Below, piece by piece: positions 34,397-42,877 of a stretch of DNA of 44,950 bases; the stretch's first letter is position 1, and each line of letters begins with the position of its first letter. Below the pieces are notes generated by a model, which ran no database searches, was not told the origin of the DNA, and saw nothing but the letters and a program-made list of their open reading frames with translations. The translations under genes were made by a program, and so were the position numbers. Source of the stretch: an uncultured Lachnospiraceae bacterium (GTDB lineage Bacteria > Bacillota > Clostridia > Lachnospirales > Lachnospiraceae); contig CANQUH010000011.1 of assembly GCA_947626965.1 (NCBI GenBank), forward strand, positions 1-44,950. Reading direction: 5' to 3'.

Positions 34397-34711
34397 TAGT
34401 TGTTCCTCCTTATTGTAGCAGTGTTGATGTATGATTACAAGTATGTTGTGGAAGAAAATAGGATAATCTTCATGAAATGTAATATAAGATTCAATAGATA
34501 ATAATATAATGAATATCTAATGATAAATAAGTTCCTTTGATGATCATCAAACATATCATAACATATATTTATGATTCTGTCCATATTAAGTTTGATTTTT
34601 TAATAGCAAAAAATTTGTATATCATTTTTGGCGCTGAAAAGAAAGAACTGACAGATTATGGAGGTATGTTTGGGACATTAAGACTCCCATTCTGGTCTAT
34701 TACGGACAGGA
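34397..34711. other. AT-rich intergenic region without a gene
   Basis: This stretch upstream of the Rpn gene is strongly AT-rich (for example around 34480-34540) and contains no frame with plausible composition or ribosome site. It may hold the Rpn promoter on the minus strand, but no convincing -35/-10 pair was found. Confidence 0.4.
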
Positions 34712-34907
34712 TAGGCCCATCCATATACCCCGCTGTTTACATCGGGGGTGTTGACTTTACCGGAGCAGTCTGCTCAGCAAACCATTCCTGTACAGTTTCC
34801 AGGCTGGCCTTGACCGCCCTTGCAATTTTGTCAGCAGACAGGCCCATGTCATGAAGTTCATAAGCAGTTTCCCTGGCCTGCTCCCGTCTGCCTTCCAGTC
34901 TGCTTTA
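34712..34907 (-). pseudogene. Second Rpn-family tail fragment
   Basis: This matches 32779-32985 closely over its length. It encodes EGRREQARETAYELHDMGLS, ADKIARAVKASLETVQEWFA and a stop inside the equivalent of the hairpin. It has no start codon and no upstream half. Together with the fragment on the other side it brackets the intact Rpn gene with direct copies of an Rpn 3' end. Confidence 0.75.
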
Positions 34908-35137
34908 ATGCCATAGTATGCAGAAAACCCACCAGTGGCAGGTTTTCTGTATTATATGGTAATTTCATAAATTTTTTATTGGAAGGCGAGCCGTCAATCC
35001 ATCCCCAGGCATTATAAAATATGTTAAAATAAGGAAAATTTCCTATTGCAGATGGCAGTAAAAGCCATCAAAGACACGCCGGAACGACTGTGTTCAGGTC
35101 TGAGAATAACGCTTTTAGAAGGAGGAATTTGTTTCTT

Positions 35138-36511
35138 ATGAGACAGGGAAGAAGAATTTTGTTTGTAGGTGTCTCGGCCGTGATCATGCTTTTTGCGCTG
35201 TGCCTGAGAAAAGATTTTGCAGCTGACAGGATGGACACGGTATTGATTGCCGCGGCCACGGACCTGCACTATATCGCGCCGGAGATGACGGATCACGGTT
35301 CATATTTTCAGCAAGTCATAAAAAACGCCGACGGAAAAGCGATGGAATACTGTGAGGAGCTAACAGAAGCGTTTGTAGAGCAGGTAATCAGCCAGTGTCC
35401 GGATCTGCTCATCCTGTCCGGGGATCTCACATTTAACGGGGCGAGGGCAAGTCATGAGGCTCTGGCGGCGAAACTTGAGCGGATTGAGACGGCCGGGATT
35501 CTGGTTCTGGTCATACCAGGGAATCATGACCTGGAAAATTTTATGGCGGCCTCCTTCCATGGGGACAGCTATACGCTTGTGGACAGCGTGACGGAAGAAG
35601 AATTCGCGGAAATTTACGGAGAGTTTGGCTATCAGGAGGCGATTGCCCGGGATGACGCCTCCCTCAGCTATGTAGCGGAAGCGGGTGAGGGACTGTGGAT
35701 TCTGATGCTGGATGTAAACACGATTCATTCCCCTGGAACGCTGACGGATGATACGCTCGCATGGGCAGAGCGGCAGCTTCAAAACGCTGGAAAGCGGGGT
35801 GTTCGTGTGCTGGCGGTCAGTCATCAGAATATACTTGAGCACAATCACCTTTTTCCCTTCGGGTTTGTGATGGGGAATCACAAAAAATTGCTGGAGCTCT
35901 ATGAAAAATATCATGTGATCTGTAATCTCAGCGGGCATATGCATGTGCAGCATATCGCGGAAAGCGAGAAAGGATTTCCGGAGATTGCTGCTTCCTGTCT
36001 TGCTGAGTGGCCGAATCAGTACGGAATTCTGACTTTGGGCAGCGGGTCGGAGGAAGATCGCGCAGGCGTCTGTGAGTCGGAGGAAAACCGTGCGGGCGTC
36101 CATGGATCGGAAGAAAACAGGACAGGTATCTGTGAATCGGAGGAAAACCGTGCAGATGTCTGTGAGTCGGCGGAATATCATACAGTTTTCGTGGATGTCT
36201 CCGCGGCGAATCAGGAAAGCAGTGATCCGGATCTTCGGAATTTTCCCGCCTATGCGCATGCTTTTTTGTGGGATACCGCGTATCGTCAGGCCGGAACGGA
36301 GATGGGAGACGACGCGCGTGGAAAAGAACTGAAACGTTTTTTTGCGGATGTCAATACCGCTTATATTGCCGGACGTATGGACGAGGCGGACTGGAATGAG
36401 GAATTTTATCAGGCCTGGAAAAAGGATGCGGCATTTTTGTACGCGTATCTGCAGAGTATTGCCGATGACGGGTTCAGAAATTATACGGAGTATACGTTTA
36501 GTTTTTCATGA
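35138..36511 (+). CDS. Membrane-anchored metallophosphoesterase
   Basis: The 457-residue protein has an N-terminal membrane segment (ILFVGVSAVIMLFALCL) and a calcineurin-like phosphoesterase domain. The metal motifs are in order: ATDLHYIAP, LSGDLTFNGARASHE, VIPGNHDLENF, VSHQNILEHN and LSGHMHVQH. It probably acts outside the cell on a phosphomono- or diester. AAGGAGG at 35119-35125 precedes the ATG at 35138 by 12 nt; a TTG at 35129 is a possible but less likely start. After the GHMH motif there is a 30-bp tandem repeat (36047-36166), which adds a loop of about 40 residues, and then a helical tail. Confidence 0.85.
   Translation: MRQGRRILFVGVSAVIMLFALCLRKDFAADRMDTVLIAAATDLHYIAPEMTDHGSYFQQVIKNADGKAMEYCEELTEAFVEQVISQCPDLLILSGDLTFNGARASHEALAAKLERIETAGILVLVIPGNHDLENFMAASFHGDSYTLVDSVTEEEFAEIYGEFGYQEAIARDDASLSYVAEAGEGLWILMLDVNTIHSPGTLTDDTLAWAERQLQNAGKRGVRVLAVSHQNILEHNHLFPFGFVMGNHKKLLELYEKYHVICNLSGHMHVQHIAESEKGFPEIAASCLAEWPNQYGILTLGSGSEEDRAGVCESEENRAGVHGSEENRTGICESEENRADVCESAEYHTVFVDVSAANQESSDPDLRNFPAYAHAFLWDTAYRQAGTEMGDDARGKELKRFFADVNTAYIAGRMDEADWNEEFYQAWKKDAAFLYAYLQSIADDGFRNYTEYTFSFS
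36047..36166 (+). repeat. 30-bp tandem repeat inside the phosphoesterase gene
   Basis: Four units of exactly 30 bp start with TCGGAGGAA or TCGGAAGAA at 36047, 36077, 36107 and 36137, and encode SEENRAGVCE-type decapeptides. A fifth unit decays after SAEYHT. The reading frame is kept. Confidence 0.85.
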
Positions 36512-36630
36512 TCAGACAGGAATTTTTTGATAAAAATATTATTTATGGTGTTCCTGCAGTGTGGGCATGGAGATTTGGCGTGGATAAGTACAGTACAATA
36601 AAAAATTCGACTCGTTTGTATACAGTATAA

Positions 36631-36683
36631 GCGCCGGACGCGCCTGGAGTGAGCAAATAAACTCTTTCAGTTGCGCCCGGCGC
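36631..36683. terminator. Bidirectional-looking hairpin between convergent genes
   Basis: GCGCCGG at 36631-36637 pairs with CCGGCGC at 36677-36683, and inner segments (GTGAG near 36650 with CTCTTT near 36662) extend the fold. It lies in the 204-nt gap between the phosphoesterase and the collagen-like gene, which face each other, and could end both transcripts. Confidence 0.5.
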
Positions 36684-36715
36684 ACAATGTTTATATGGTA
36701 AACGGCACAATATTT

Positions 36716-38011
36716 TTATCCGTTAAGCAGGCCGGCATTCCTCAGATTTGACAGGAGTGTGTTGAGCTGAGTTGCCAGTTCAGCTGTGGTCGCGGTTGCA
36801 GGGTCGATATCTGCGACAGCTGCGGCGGGTGTGACTGTGGCGGCTATACCAGCCGGTCCCATTGGTCCAGTGGGTCCAGTAGGGCCGGGAGGACCTCCAG
36901 GTCCCACAAGGCCAGGAGTTCCGGTGGCTCCGGTGGCTCCCGTAGCCCCTGTCGCTCCGGTCGCACCAGTTGGTCCAGTAGCGCCGGTGGCTCCCGTGGG
37001 TCCCGGAATTCCGTCCGTGCCGGTAGGTCCAGTCGCGCCGGTGGGTCCAGTCGGTCCGATGGGTCCCACAGCGCCATCAGGCCCGGTCGCACCGGTCGGC
37101 CCAGTCGGCCCGGTAGGTCCTGGAATTCCGTCCGCGCCAGTGGGCCCAGTCGCGCCGGTAGGTCCAGTGGCTCCTGTAACGCCGTCCGCGCCGGTAGGTC
37201 CAGTCGGTCCGATGGGTCCCACAGCGCCATCAGGCCCGGTCGCACCCGTGGGCCCGGTAGGTCCCGGAGTTCCGTCCGCGCCGGTGGGCCCAGTAGCTCC
37301 CGTAGGTCCAGTGGCTCCTGTAGCGCCGTCCGCGCCGGTAGGTCCAGTCGGTCCGATGGGTCCCACAGCGCCATCAGGACCGGTCGGCCCAGTCGGCCCG
37401 GTAGGTCCCGGAGTTCCGTCCGCGCCGGTGGGCCCGATCACGCCCGTAGGTCCGGTTGGTCCGGCTACGCCTGCAATGCCGGTCGCGCCCGTGGGTCCAG
37501 TGGCTCCTGTAGCGCCGTCCGCACCAGTAGCCCCCGTAGGCCCAGTCGGTCCAATGGGTCCCATAGCGCCGTCCGCACCAGTAGCCCCCGTAAGCCCAGT
37601 CGGTCCAATGGGTCCCACAGCGCCGGTCGCGCCCGTGGGTCCAGTAGCCCCGACCGGTCCCGCAGGCCCCGTAGCTCCAGTAGTTCCTGTGACTCCTCTT
37701 GGTCCCGTGGGTCCCGTGATACCGTTAGCTCCTGTGGCGCCCCGCGGTCCGGTAGGTCCAGTGATGCCATTGGCGCCTGTGGGCCCCGTCGGTCCAATCA
37801 GTCCGGTCGCGCCCGTGGGTCCAGTAGCTCCCGTAGCGCCTGTGATACCATTAGCACCGGCAGGACCGGTCGCACCAGTCGCCCCCGTCGGTCCGGTCGC
37901 GCCTGTGATTCCATTTGACGATCCAGCCGGTCCTGTTGGTCCAGTAGCTCCAGTGGGTCCTGTGGGCCCAGGAACGCCGGGGAACCCCATCGGCCCATAT
38001 GGTAGTAACAA
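36716..38011 (-). CDS. Collagen-like protein, 3' part of an interrupted gene
   Basis: This part encodes about 430 residues. Almost all are Gly-X-Y triplets rich in [11 protein letters not shown] short non-collagen end follows ([20 protein letters not shown], then [17 protein letters not shown]), typical of clostridial exosporium-type collagen-like proteins. It has no credible start: the first codon usable is TTG at 38009-38011 and no ribosome site precedes it. Its first [16 protein letters not shown] segment repeats the last segment of the reading frame at 42302-42662. The true 5' part of the gene is 4.4 kb away across a mobile element. Confidence 0.85.
   Translation of the reverse strand: MLLPYGPMGFPGVPGPTGPTGATGPTGPAGSSNGITGATGPTGATGATGPAGANGITGATGATGPTGATGLIGPTGPTGANGITGPTGPRGATGANGITGPTGPRGVTGTTGATGPAGPVGATGPTGATGAVGPIGPTGLTGATGADGAMGPIGPTGPTGATGADGATGATGPTGATGIAGVAGPTGPTGVIGPTGADGTPGPTGPTGPTGPDGAVGPIGPTGPTGADGATGATGPTGATGPTGADGTPGPTGPTGATGPDGAVGPIGPTGPTGADGVTGATGPTGATGPTGADGIPGPTGPTGPTGATGPDGAVGPIGPTGPTGATGPTGTDGIPGPTGATGATGPTGATGATGATGATGATGTPGLVGPGGPPGPTGPTGPMGPAGIAATVTPAAAVADIDPATATTAELATQLNTLLSNLRNAGLLNG
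37924..37997. repeat. Left direct repeat of the inserted element
   Basis: A 74-bp sequence identical at 69 positions to 42302-42375. The longest exact match is 26 bp (37953-37978 and 42331-42356), the most likely place for the recombination crossover. On the left side the repeat is still in the collagen-like frame. Confidence 0.85.
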
Positions 38012-38133
38012 AATGGAAAGGTTTTTGAAAACTGTGTTTGTATTGCTTGAAAAGCGCTGTGTATGAGAGGCATGGCGTTTTTGTCGAAATATAAACTTTA
38101 ATGATAAATATGAGATAAAATCTCAAATAACGA

Positions 38134-38161
38134 TTTACAAATTTGAATTTTTATCTATAAT
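38134..38161 (+). promoter_or_regulatory. Promoter of the element's ATPase operon
   Basis: TTTACA at 38134-38139 and TATAAT at 38156-38161 with a 16-nt spacer. A small palindrome, GAGAT AAA ATCTC at 38112-38124, lies just upstream and could be a regulator site. Confidence 0.65.
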
Positions 38162-38187
38162 AGATAATAAGAATGGAGGTAATCATT

Positions 38188-39414
38188 ATGTTATGCCAAT
38201 TTACAGTGAAAAATTTTAAAAGTATACGGGATGAAATTACTTTTGATATGCAGGCGGCAGCTATTTCAGAACACGAGAATAAAGTGATCAAAGACAAGGA
38301 CGGTGAAGTTTTTTTGCCGGTATCAGCAATTTACGGACCAAACGGCGGAGGAAAGTCGAATGTCCTGGAAGCGTTGTATACTTTAGACTCTAAGATTTTG
38401 AGGCCGCTTTGTGCAACCTGTGATAAAACCAACTGTGACTATAAGATGAGAAAGGTTCCGGTTGAGCCATTTGCTTTTTCCGAATCGGGAAAAGAGAATC
38501 CTACCGAATTTGAAGTGTTTTTTCGGACTTTAAAAGCAGAATATAGATATATTCTCCATATCAAAAAAGATCGTATTGTTTATGAGAGCCTTGATCGGAT
38601 TAAGTTGGAGACAAAACGTCGTTCGGCATTGTTTAAAAGAACTCCTGATCATGTGGAGTTAAAGGGAATTTTTGGAAAATTCAAAGTCAGTGAAGATCTG
38701 TCGGAGACGCTGCCGCTGCTTTCATATATGGGAATCACATACAAGAAGAATGAAATTGTTCAGGATGTTCTCGACTGGTTTGAAGAGTCGATTGATTTTT
38801 TGAACTACGGGAACCCGTTTCAGGAGCTGCGTACTGCCATTGCCAGATCAGAAGAAATAAAATCCTTAGTCCTTGACATGATTCGGGAAATGGACTTGGA
38901 TATTGAAGACTTTCGTATAGAAGAAAGAGGCGAAGACAGCATAGAAATCTTTACAAAACATATTGTTGGAAAGTATAGTGCAGAGATTACTTTGGCGGAA
39001 GAATCCAGTGGAACGAAAAAATTGTTTGGGCTTTTGCCGTTTATTGCAAATAGCTTATATTATGGGACTACATTGGTGATTGACGAGTTGGATGCCAAGA
39101 TTCATCCGGTATTGCTGCAGTATATCATCGAACTTTTTACAAATATGAATATCAATAAAAAGCATGGACAACTGATTTTTACGTCTCATGATTTATCTAC
39201 AATGAACAATGAAGTGTTTCGGAGGGATGAAATCTGGTTTGTAGCAAAAGGGAACGGGCAGAATTCAGAATTATACTCCCTGGTCGAATTTAAAAATGAT
39301 AAAGGTGAATCTGTCCGCAAGGATGCAAAGTATGATAAACAGTATCTGGAAGGCAAATATGGCGCAGATCCATATCTTAGAAAGATTATAGACTGGAGTG
39401 ATGTCAATGCCTAA
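38188..39414 (+). CDS. AAA/ABC-type ATPase, RloA-like
   Basis: The 408-residue protein has the OLD/RecF-like ATPase layout: FTVKNFKSIRDEI at the start, Walker A GPNGGGKS (residues 50-57), an SSGT signature (273-276), Walker B TLVIDELD (295-302) and FTSHD (331-335). A Cys cluster (CATCDKTNC, 75-83) may bind metal. Such ATPases pair with RloB-type proteins. GGAGG at 38175-38179 favours the ATG at 38188 over the one at 38173. Its stop overlaps the next gene's start. The pair is probably a defence or element-maintenance module, by analogy with ATPase-TOPRIM systems such as PARIS. Confidence 0.75.
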   Translation: MLCQFTVKNFKSIRDEITFDMQAAAISEHENKVIKDKDGEVFLPVSAIYGPNGGGKSNVLEALYTLDSKILRPLCATCDKTNCDYKMRKVPVEPFAFSESGKENPTEFEVFFRTLKAEYRYILHIKKDRIVYESLDRIKLETKRRSALFKRTPDHVELKGIFGKFKVSEDLSETLPLLSYMGITYKKNEIVQDVLDWFEESIDFLNYGNPFQELRTAIARSEEIKSLVLDMIREMDLDIEDFRIEERGEDSIEIFTKHIVGKYSAEITLAEESSGTKKLFGLLPFIANSLYYGTTLVIDELDAKIHPVLLQYIIELFTNMNINKKHGQLIFTSHDLSTMNNEVFRRDEIWFVAKGNGQNSELYSLVEFKNDKGESVRKDAKYDKQYLEGKYGADPYLRKIIDWSDVNA

Positions 39415-40108
39415 AAAAGCCGGAATGGAAACATGGAAGAAAAAGCGCCGTCAGGAACATCTGGAGCAGAAAAAATATCGCTATTATATTTTCTGCGAGG
39501 GAGAACAGACAGAGCCACAATATTTTGCGGGATTTAAGAGACTGATCGAAGATAATCCGATTTATCGGGAAATGGTACTGATCCAAATCGAACCATGTGC
39601 AGCAGAGACAATGCGGGTGATCGGAGCCGCTGAAAAATATGTTTCCAAAAATCAAATTACAAAAGGGCAGATATGGTGCGTCTATGATAAGGACAGTTTT
39701 CCTGCGAAAGATTTTAATGGTGTGGTTGAACGGACAGACAAATTAAATCAGGAAAATCCGGAGTTACAATATCATTGTGCATGGTCGAATGAGTGTATTG
39801 AATTCTGGTTCGTGCTCCATTTTGCATATTATACAGCCAATAATCATCGAAGTGAGTATAGTTCATTTTTGAATGATAAATTCAGGGAATTGGGGATTGG
39901 CAAATATCAGAAAAACAGGAAGGATATTTTTGAGATCCTGATGGAAAAGGGTAATCCGAAACTGGCAATACGATATGCAAAGAGGATTATCAAAGACGGA
40001 CAAGGGAAGACGCCGACAGAAATTGCACCTGGAACGAAGGTGTATGAGCTGGCAGAAGAATTAGCGAAATATTTACCGGAAGAAATAAAAAGACATTTTG
40101 TGAGCTGA
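39407..40108 (+). CDS. RloB-family protein, possible TOPRIM-like nuclease
   Basis: The 233-residue protein has the RloB features YYIFCEGEQTEPQYFAGF near residue 28 and IWCVYDKDSFPAKDF near residue 88. The Glu of CEGE and the DxD of YDKDSF match the acidic residues of a TOPRIM fold, so a nuclease role is likely but unproven. A later NECIEFWFVLHFAYYTA segment is also typical of the family. GGAG at 39395-39398 favours the ATG at 39407, 8 nt inside the ATPase gene, so the two proteins are translationally coupled and probably act together. Confidence 0.8.
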   Translation: MPKKAGMETWKKKRRQEHLEQKKYRYYIFCEGEQTEPQYFAGFKRLIEDNPIYREMVLIQIEPCAAETMRVIGAAEKYVSKNQITKGQIWCVYDKDSFPAKDFNGVVERTDKLNQENPELQYHCAWSNECIEFWFVLHFAYYTANNHRSEYSSFLNDKFRELGIGKYQKNRKDIFEILMEKGNPKLAIRYAKRIIKDGQGKTPTEIAPGTKVYELAEELAKYLPEEIKRHFVS

Positions 40109-40118
40109 TGAAAAAGGA

Positions 40119-40361
40119 ATGGAACAGTGTTTTGTTCGCATAGTTATAGAGGAAAGTAAAACAGAGGAAAATAATATCTTGAAAAAGCGCAAACTGAATT
40201 ATTGCTTTCATGATCCAAATGCTCCAGCTGTATCAGTAAATTATATATTGAAAATTTTAATTGAGGCAAACAAAGAAGAAGTCGAACAATTGCTGCAGAG
40301 CCAGAATGCAAACGAAGATAATGGAGAATACAAATATGGAAAAAGATGTGATATTGGATAG
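40119..40361 (+). CDS. Small protein of recombinase-linked elements (80 aa)
   Basis: The sequence contains KKRKLNYCFHDPNAPAVSVNYILKILIEANKEEVEQLLQS. Small proteins with a LNYxFHxPN...YxLKxxxEAN pattern are familiar to me from serine-recombinase elements of Clostridia, but their function is unknown. The ribosome site is poor (AAAAAGG directly against the ATG), so the start is uncertain. It lies 10 nt after RloB and overlaps the next frame by 26 nt. Confidence 0.5.
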   Translation: MEQCFVRIVIEESKTEENNILKKRKLNYCFHDPNAPAVSVNYILKILIEANKEEVEQLLQSQNANEDNGEYKYGKRCDIG

Positions 40362-40725
40362 TATAAGAAATGTAAATATTCGACAGTATAAAGCGGATGT
40401 AGGGTTTAGGACTCTGATTGAAGGCGTAAAAGAGGCCTTGTTGGATCAGTTTGAATTAGAAGAGCTTCATATTAATTTAATAGGAGAAAATGGGAGATCT
40501 GTTAATGTGGATTATGCTGCGCTGCCGATTGAACTGAGAAGACAAATTGATTATACAACGATCACTGTGGTAGAAATCAAAGTTGATAATGAAGAGAGAG
40601 CCGGAGGTGTTTCGGCAAATATCTGTAAATCTGAACAAGAGAGGTTAGCGTTTGTCTGGTCAGGAGAAGAGAAATGGAATATATCTGCCGGTTTTATAAT
40701 ATTCGTGTTTCATAAATTTGAGTAA
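40336..40725 (+). CDS. Unknown protein in the element (129 aa)
   Basis: I do not recognise it. From the ATG at 40336 (GGAG at 40323-40326) it reads MEKDVILDSIRNVNIRQYK, then FRTLIEGVKEALLDQFELEELHINLIGENG and FVWSGEEKWNISAGFIIFVF. It is soluble and moderately acidic, with alternating helix and strand character. It sits between the 80-residue protein and the recombinase. An in-frame ATG at 40321 is also possible. Confidence 0.45.
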   Translation: MEKDVILDSIRNVNIRQYKADVGFRTLIEGVKEALLDQFELEELHINLIGENGRSVNVDYAALPIELRRQIDYTTITVVEIKVDNEERAGGVSANICKSEQERLAFVWSGEEKWNISAGFIIFVFHKFE

Positions 40726-40774
40726 AAATCATATATGTGTATAGATTAGAGATACTTATAAAAGGGAATTTTAC

Positions 40775-42268
40775 ATGAACATCGCTGCTTATTGCCGTGT
40801 TTCTACAGATAAAGAAGATCAACTTAACAGTCTGGAAATGCAGAAGCAGTTTTTTTCGGAATATATTCGGCGTACCGGCGGCACTCTTGTCAGGTTATAT
40901 GCGGATGAAGGTATTTCCGGAACAAAAATAAAGAACAGAAAAGAATTTCTTCATATGATGGAGGATGCAGAGCAGGGGCGGTTTGATCTGCTGGTGGTGA
41001 AGGATATATCACGTTTCGCACGAAATACAGTGGATCTTCTGCAGAATATCCGTAAATTAAGGACATGGGGAATTGAGACGCAGTTTCTTACTGCCAATAT
41101 GACCAGTATGGGAAACAGCGAATTTGTACTGACCATTTTTGGAGCACTGGCACAGGAGGAAAGCGCCAATACGTCGAAACGTGTAAAATTTGGAAAGAAG
41201 ATAAATGCGGAAAAGGGAAGAGTTCCTAATCTTGTTTATGGATATGATAAAACTGTCGGCGATTATTTTAACCTTTCCATTAACAAAAAAGAGGCACAGA
41301 TTGTCCGGCAAATTTATCAATGGTACACAGAAGAGGGTTATGGAACTGTCAAAATTTCGAATATGCTGAATGAACGCGGATGCCGGACGAAGCGCAATTG
41401 CAGGTGGAGCCAGAGCGCGGTTTGCCGCATTTTGACAAATAAGCTTTATACTGGAGAGATTATTAATGGAAAACAGGAAGTAACTGATTTTTTGACAGGA
41501 CGGCGCCTTGAAAAAGAAAAGGAAGAATGGATCGTGAAAGAAAGACCGGAATTTCGGATCATTGAGCCGGAAATTTTTGAAAAGGCGCAGGAGATTTTGC
41601 GTATCAGAAATGAGAAATTTCATCTTGATCATGAACGGCAAAGTAATAAATATCTGTTTTCCACGTTAATTAAGTGTAAAGAATGCGGACGGTCATTTCG
41701 GCGGATGGAGCGTACTTATAAAAATACATATGTCCGCTGGGGATGTTCCAGACATAACGGTAAGGGAGCAGATGGCTGTCCCAATGCGGTTGTTGTGGAT
41801 GAGGATGAACTGACAGAAGCATTTACGGAATATTTTACAGAATTATTGAAACAAAAAAAACAGGTAATGTCATATGTGGTCCGGGAAATCCAAAGTATGT
41901 GCAAAAGCGGGAAGGAACAAACCGGTTATAAGAGAGAACTGGAAGCGCAATTGGAAAGGCTGAGCAGAATACGTCGTAAATATATGGATATGTATGCGGA
42001 TGACCTGATTTCTCTCGATGAATTGAATGGGAAAATTAAAGAGATACGCATGGAATCAGAAAATCTGGAAAAGGAATGGAAGAAGTTGGGGCAATGTGCA
42101 GTAGAAGAAGAACAACTGGAAAATATTTTAAATCAGACATTTAAGGGAGTGGAAGATATCGTGAATGTAAAAAAGATGACAAATGCCCAAATAAAGCAGG
42201 TAATCGAAAGGATTGAGGTGGATAAAAATGGAAACCTGGATATTTATCTGCATGTATTCGATAGATAG
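40775..42268 (+). CDS. Large serine recombinase
   Basis: The 497-residue protein has a resolvase-type catalytic domain with the nucleophile Ser10 in [13 protein letters not shown], then [29 protein letters not shown] and the [12 protein letters not shown] helix. It continues with a recombinase domain ([44 protein letters not shown]) and a zinc ribbon ([12 protein letters not shown] with later [14 protein letters not shown]). A coiled coil (about 370-440) ends it. This is the TnpX/large integrase group that inserts and excises DNA. AAGGGA lies 8 nt before the ATG. It ends 34 nt before the right-hand direct repeat. Confidence 0.93.
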   Translation: MNIAAYCRVSTDKEDQLNSLEMQKQFFSEYIRRTGGTLVRLYADEGISGTKIKNRKEFLHMMEDAEQGRFDLLVVKDISRFARNTVDLLQNIRKLRTWGIETQFLTANMTSMGNSEFVLTIFGALAQEESANTSKRVKFGKKINAEKGRVPNLVYGYDKTVGDYFNLSINKKEAQIVRQIYQWYTEEGYGTVKISNMLNERGCRTKRNCRWSQSAVCRILTNKLYTGEIINGKQEVTDFLTGRRLEKEKEEWIVKERPEFRIIEPEIFEKAQEILRIRNEKFHLDHERQSNKYLFSTLIKCKECGRSFRRMERTYKNTYVRWGCSRHNGKGADGCPNAVVVDEDELTEAFTEYFTELLKQKKQVMSYVVREIQSMCKSGKEQTGYKRELEAQLERLSRIRRKYMDMYADDLISLDELNGKIKEIRMESENLEKEWKKLGQCAVEEEQLENILNQTFKGVEDIVNVKKMTNAQIKQVIERIEVDKNGNLDIYLHVFDR

Positions 42269-42662
42269 AAGTGGGAGACATTCCAAATAAAAGCAACCGT
42301 GCAGCCGGTCCTGTTGGTCCGGTTGCCCCCGTGGGTCCTGTGGGCCCAGGAACGCCAGGGAACCCCATCGGCCCAGCCGGTCCCGTCGGCCCCGTGGGTC
42401 CGGGAACACCCGGATCTCCAGGAAATCCCGTTGGCCCAGTAGGCCCTGTGGGTCCGGCAGGCCCAGGAATACCAGGGAAGCCCATTGGTCCTGTGGGCCC
42501 AGTCGGTCCGGGACATCCCATTGGTCCCATCGGCCCAGTCGGTCCGGGGCATCCCATCGGTCCCATTGGGCCGGCAGGCCCGGTCGGTCCCTGACCGCTG
42601 CAGCAGTTGGAGGATCTCCCGCAGCGCTGGTTTGCGTTTGAATTATTGAAAAAGCCGTTCAT
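42141..42662 (-). CDS. Collagen-like protein, 5' part of the interrupted gene
   Basis: The frame starts with a strong AAAGGAGGG 7 nt before its ATG. It encodes a polar, cysteine-bearing front ([19 protein letters not shown]) and then about 95 residues of Gly-X-Y repeats ending [15 protein letters not shown]. At the right-hand repeat boundary the collagen pattern stops, and the frame runs another 54 codons antisense to the recombinase ([12 protein letters not shown]...) before ending at 42141. That tail is not a natural protein end. The Cys-rich front may crosslink the protein in a spore outer layer. Confidence 0.85.
   Translation of the reverse strand: MNGFFNNSNANQRCGRSSNCCSGQGPTGPAGPMGPMGCPGPTGPMGPMGCPGPTGPTGPMGFPGIPGPAGPTGPTGPTGFPGDPGVPGPTGPTGPAGPMGFPGVPGPTGPTGATGPTGPAARLLLFGMSPTSIYRIHADKYPGFHFYPPQSFRLPALFGHLSSFLHSRYLPLP
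42302..42375. repeat. Right direct repeat of the inserted element
   Basis: Partner of 37924-37997, 69 of 74 positions identical. Here the repeat is continuous with the 5' part of the collagen-like gene, and the element side begins left of 42302. Confidence 0.85.
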
Positions 42663-42877
42663 ATACAGCCCTCCTTTTCCGTTTCCGAGACAGAATTGTC
42701 TTTAACACAGATAAAATGTTTGATTGAAGATCGGTATTTCTGCCTCACTTTACTATATTCATAAATGCAGACGGAGGTGATGGAGTTTTTGCCGCGGGTT
42801 ATACGCTCACTGAACTTGAAGCGGCTTCCGGGCGAGATGCCCGGAAACCCTGAGGATTGCGGCGCGAAATGCTGTGG
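42663..42877. other. Gap between glycosyltransferase and collagen-like gene
   Basis: The 215-nt gap contains a TATAGT-like -10 on the minus strand near 42750, but no matching -35. I could not identify a SigE or SigK promoter by eye. Apart from the ribosome site at the collagen-like start nothing else is visible. Confidence 0.3.

Larger units (their letters stand above)
37924..42375. mobile_element. Serine-recombinase element interrupting a collagen-like gene
   Basis: The element lies between 74-bp direct repeats and has an AT-rich composition unlike its flanks. It carries an ATPase, an RloB-like protein, two small unknown proteins and a large serine recombinase, all on the + strand. The recombinase ends 34 nt before the right repeat, as usual for recombinases next to their att site. 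Removing one repeat and the interior (4,378 bp) joins the two collagen-like parts in frame, because 4,378 leaves remainder 1 on division by 3 and the two frames differ by exactly that. The joined frame is 522 residues. Confidence 0.85.

Noticed and set aside
36786-38066. Plus-strand frame rich in GPVGPVAPV opposite the collagen-like gene
   Set aside because: The reverse complement of GGN-CCN repeats also gives a Gly-Pro pattern. The minus frame has the typical C-terminal domain and the intact 5' part with a ribosome site.
38188-42268. Ordinary prophage or conjugative element
   Set aside because: No structural, replication, relaxase or transfer genes are present; only the recombinase, an ATPase-RloB pair and two small proteins.
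42271-42594. Plus-strand GPVGPVGP frame opposite the 5' collagen-like part
   Set aside because: Same artefact of the repeat; no start signal and no known ends.
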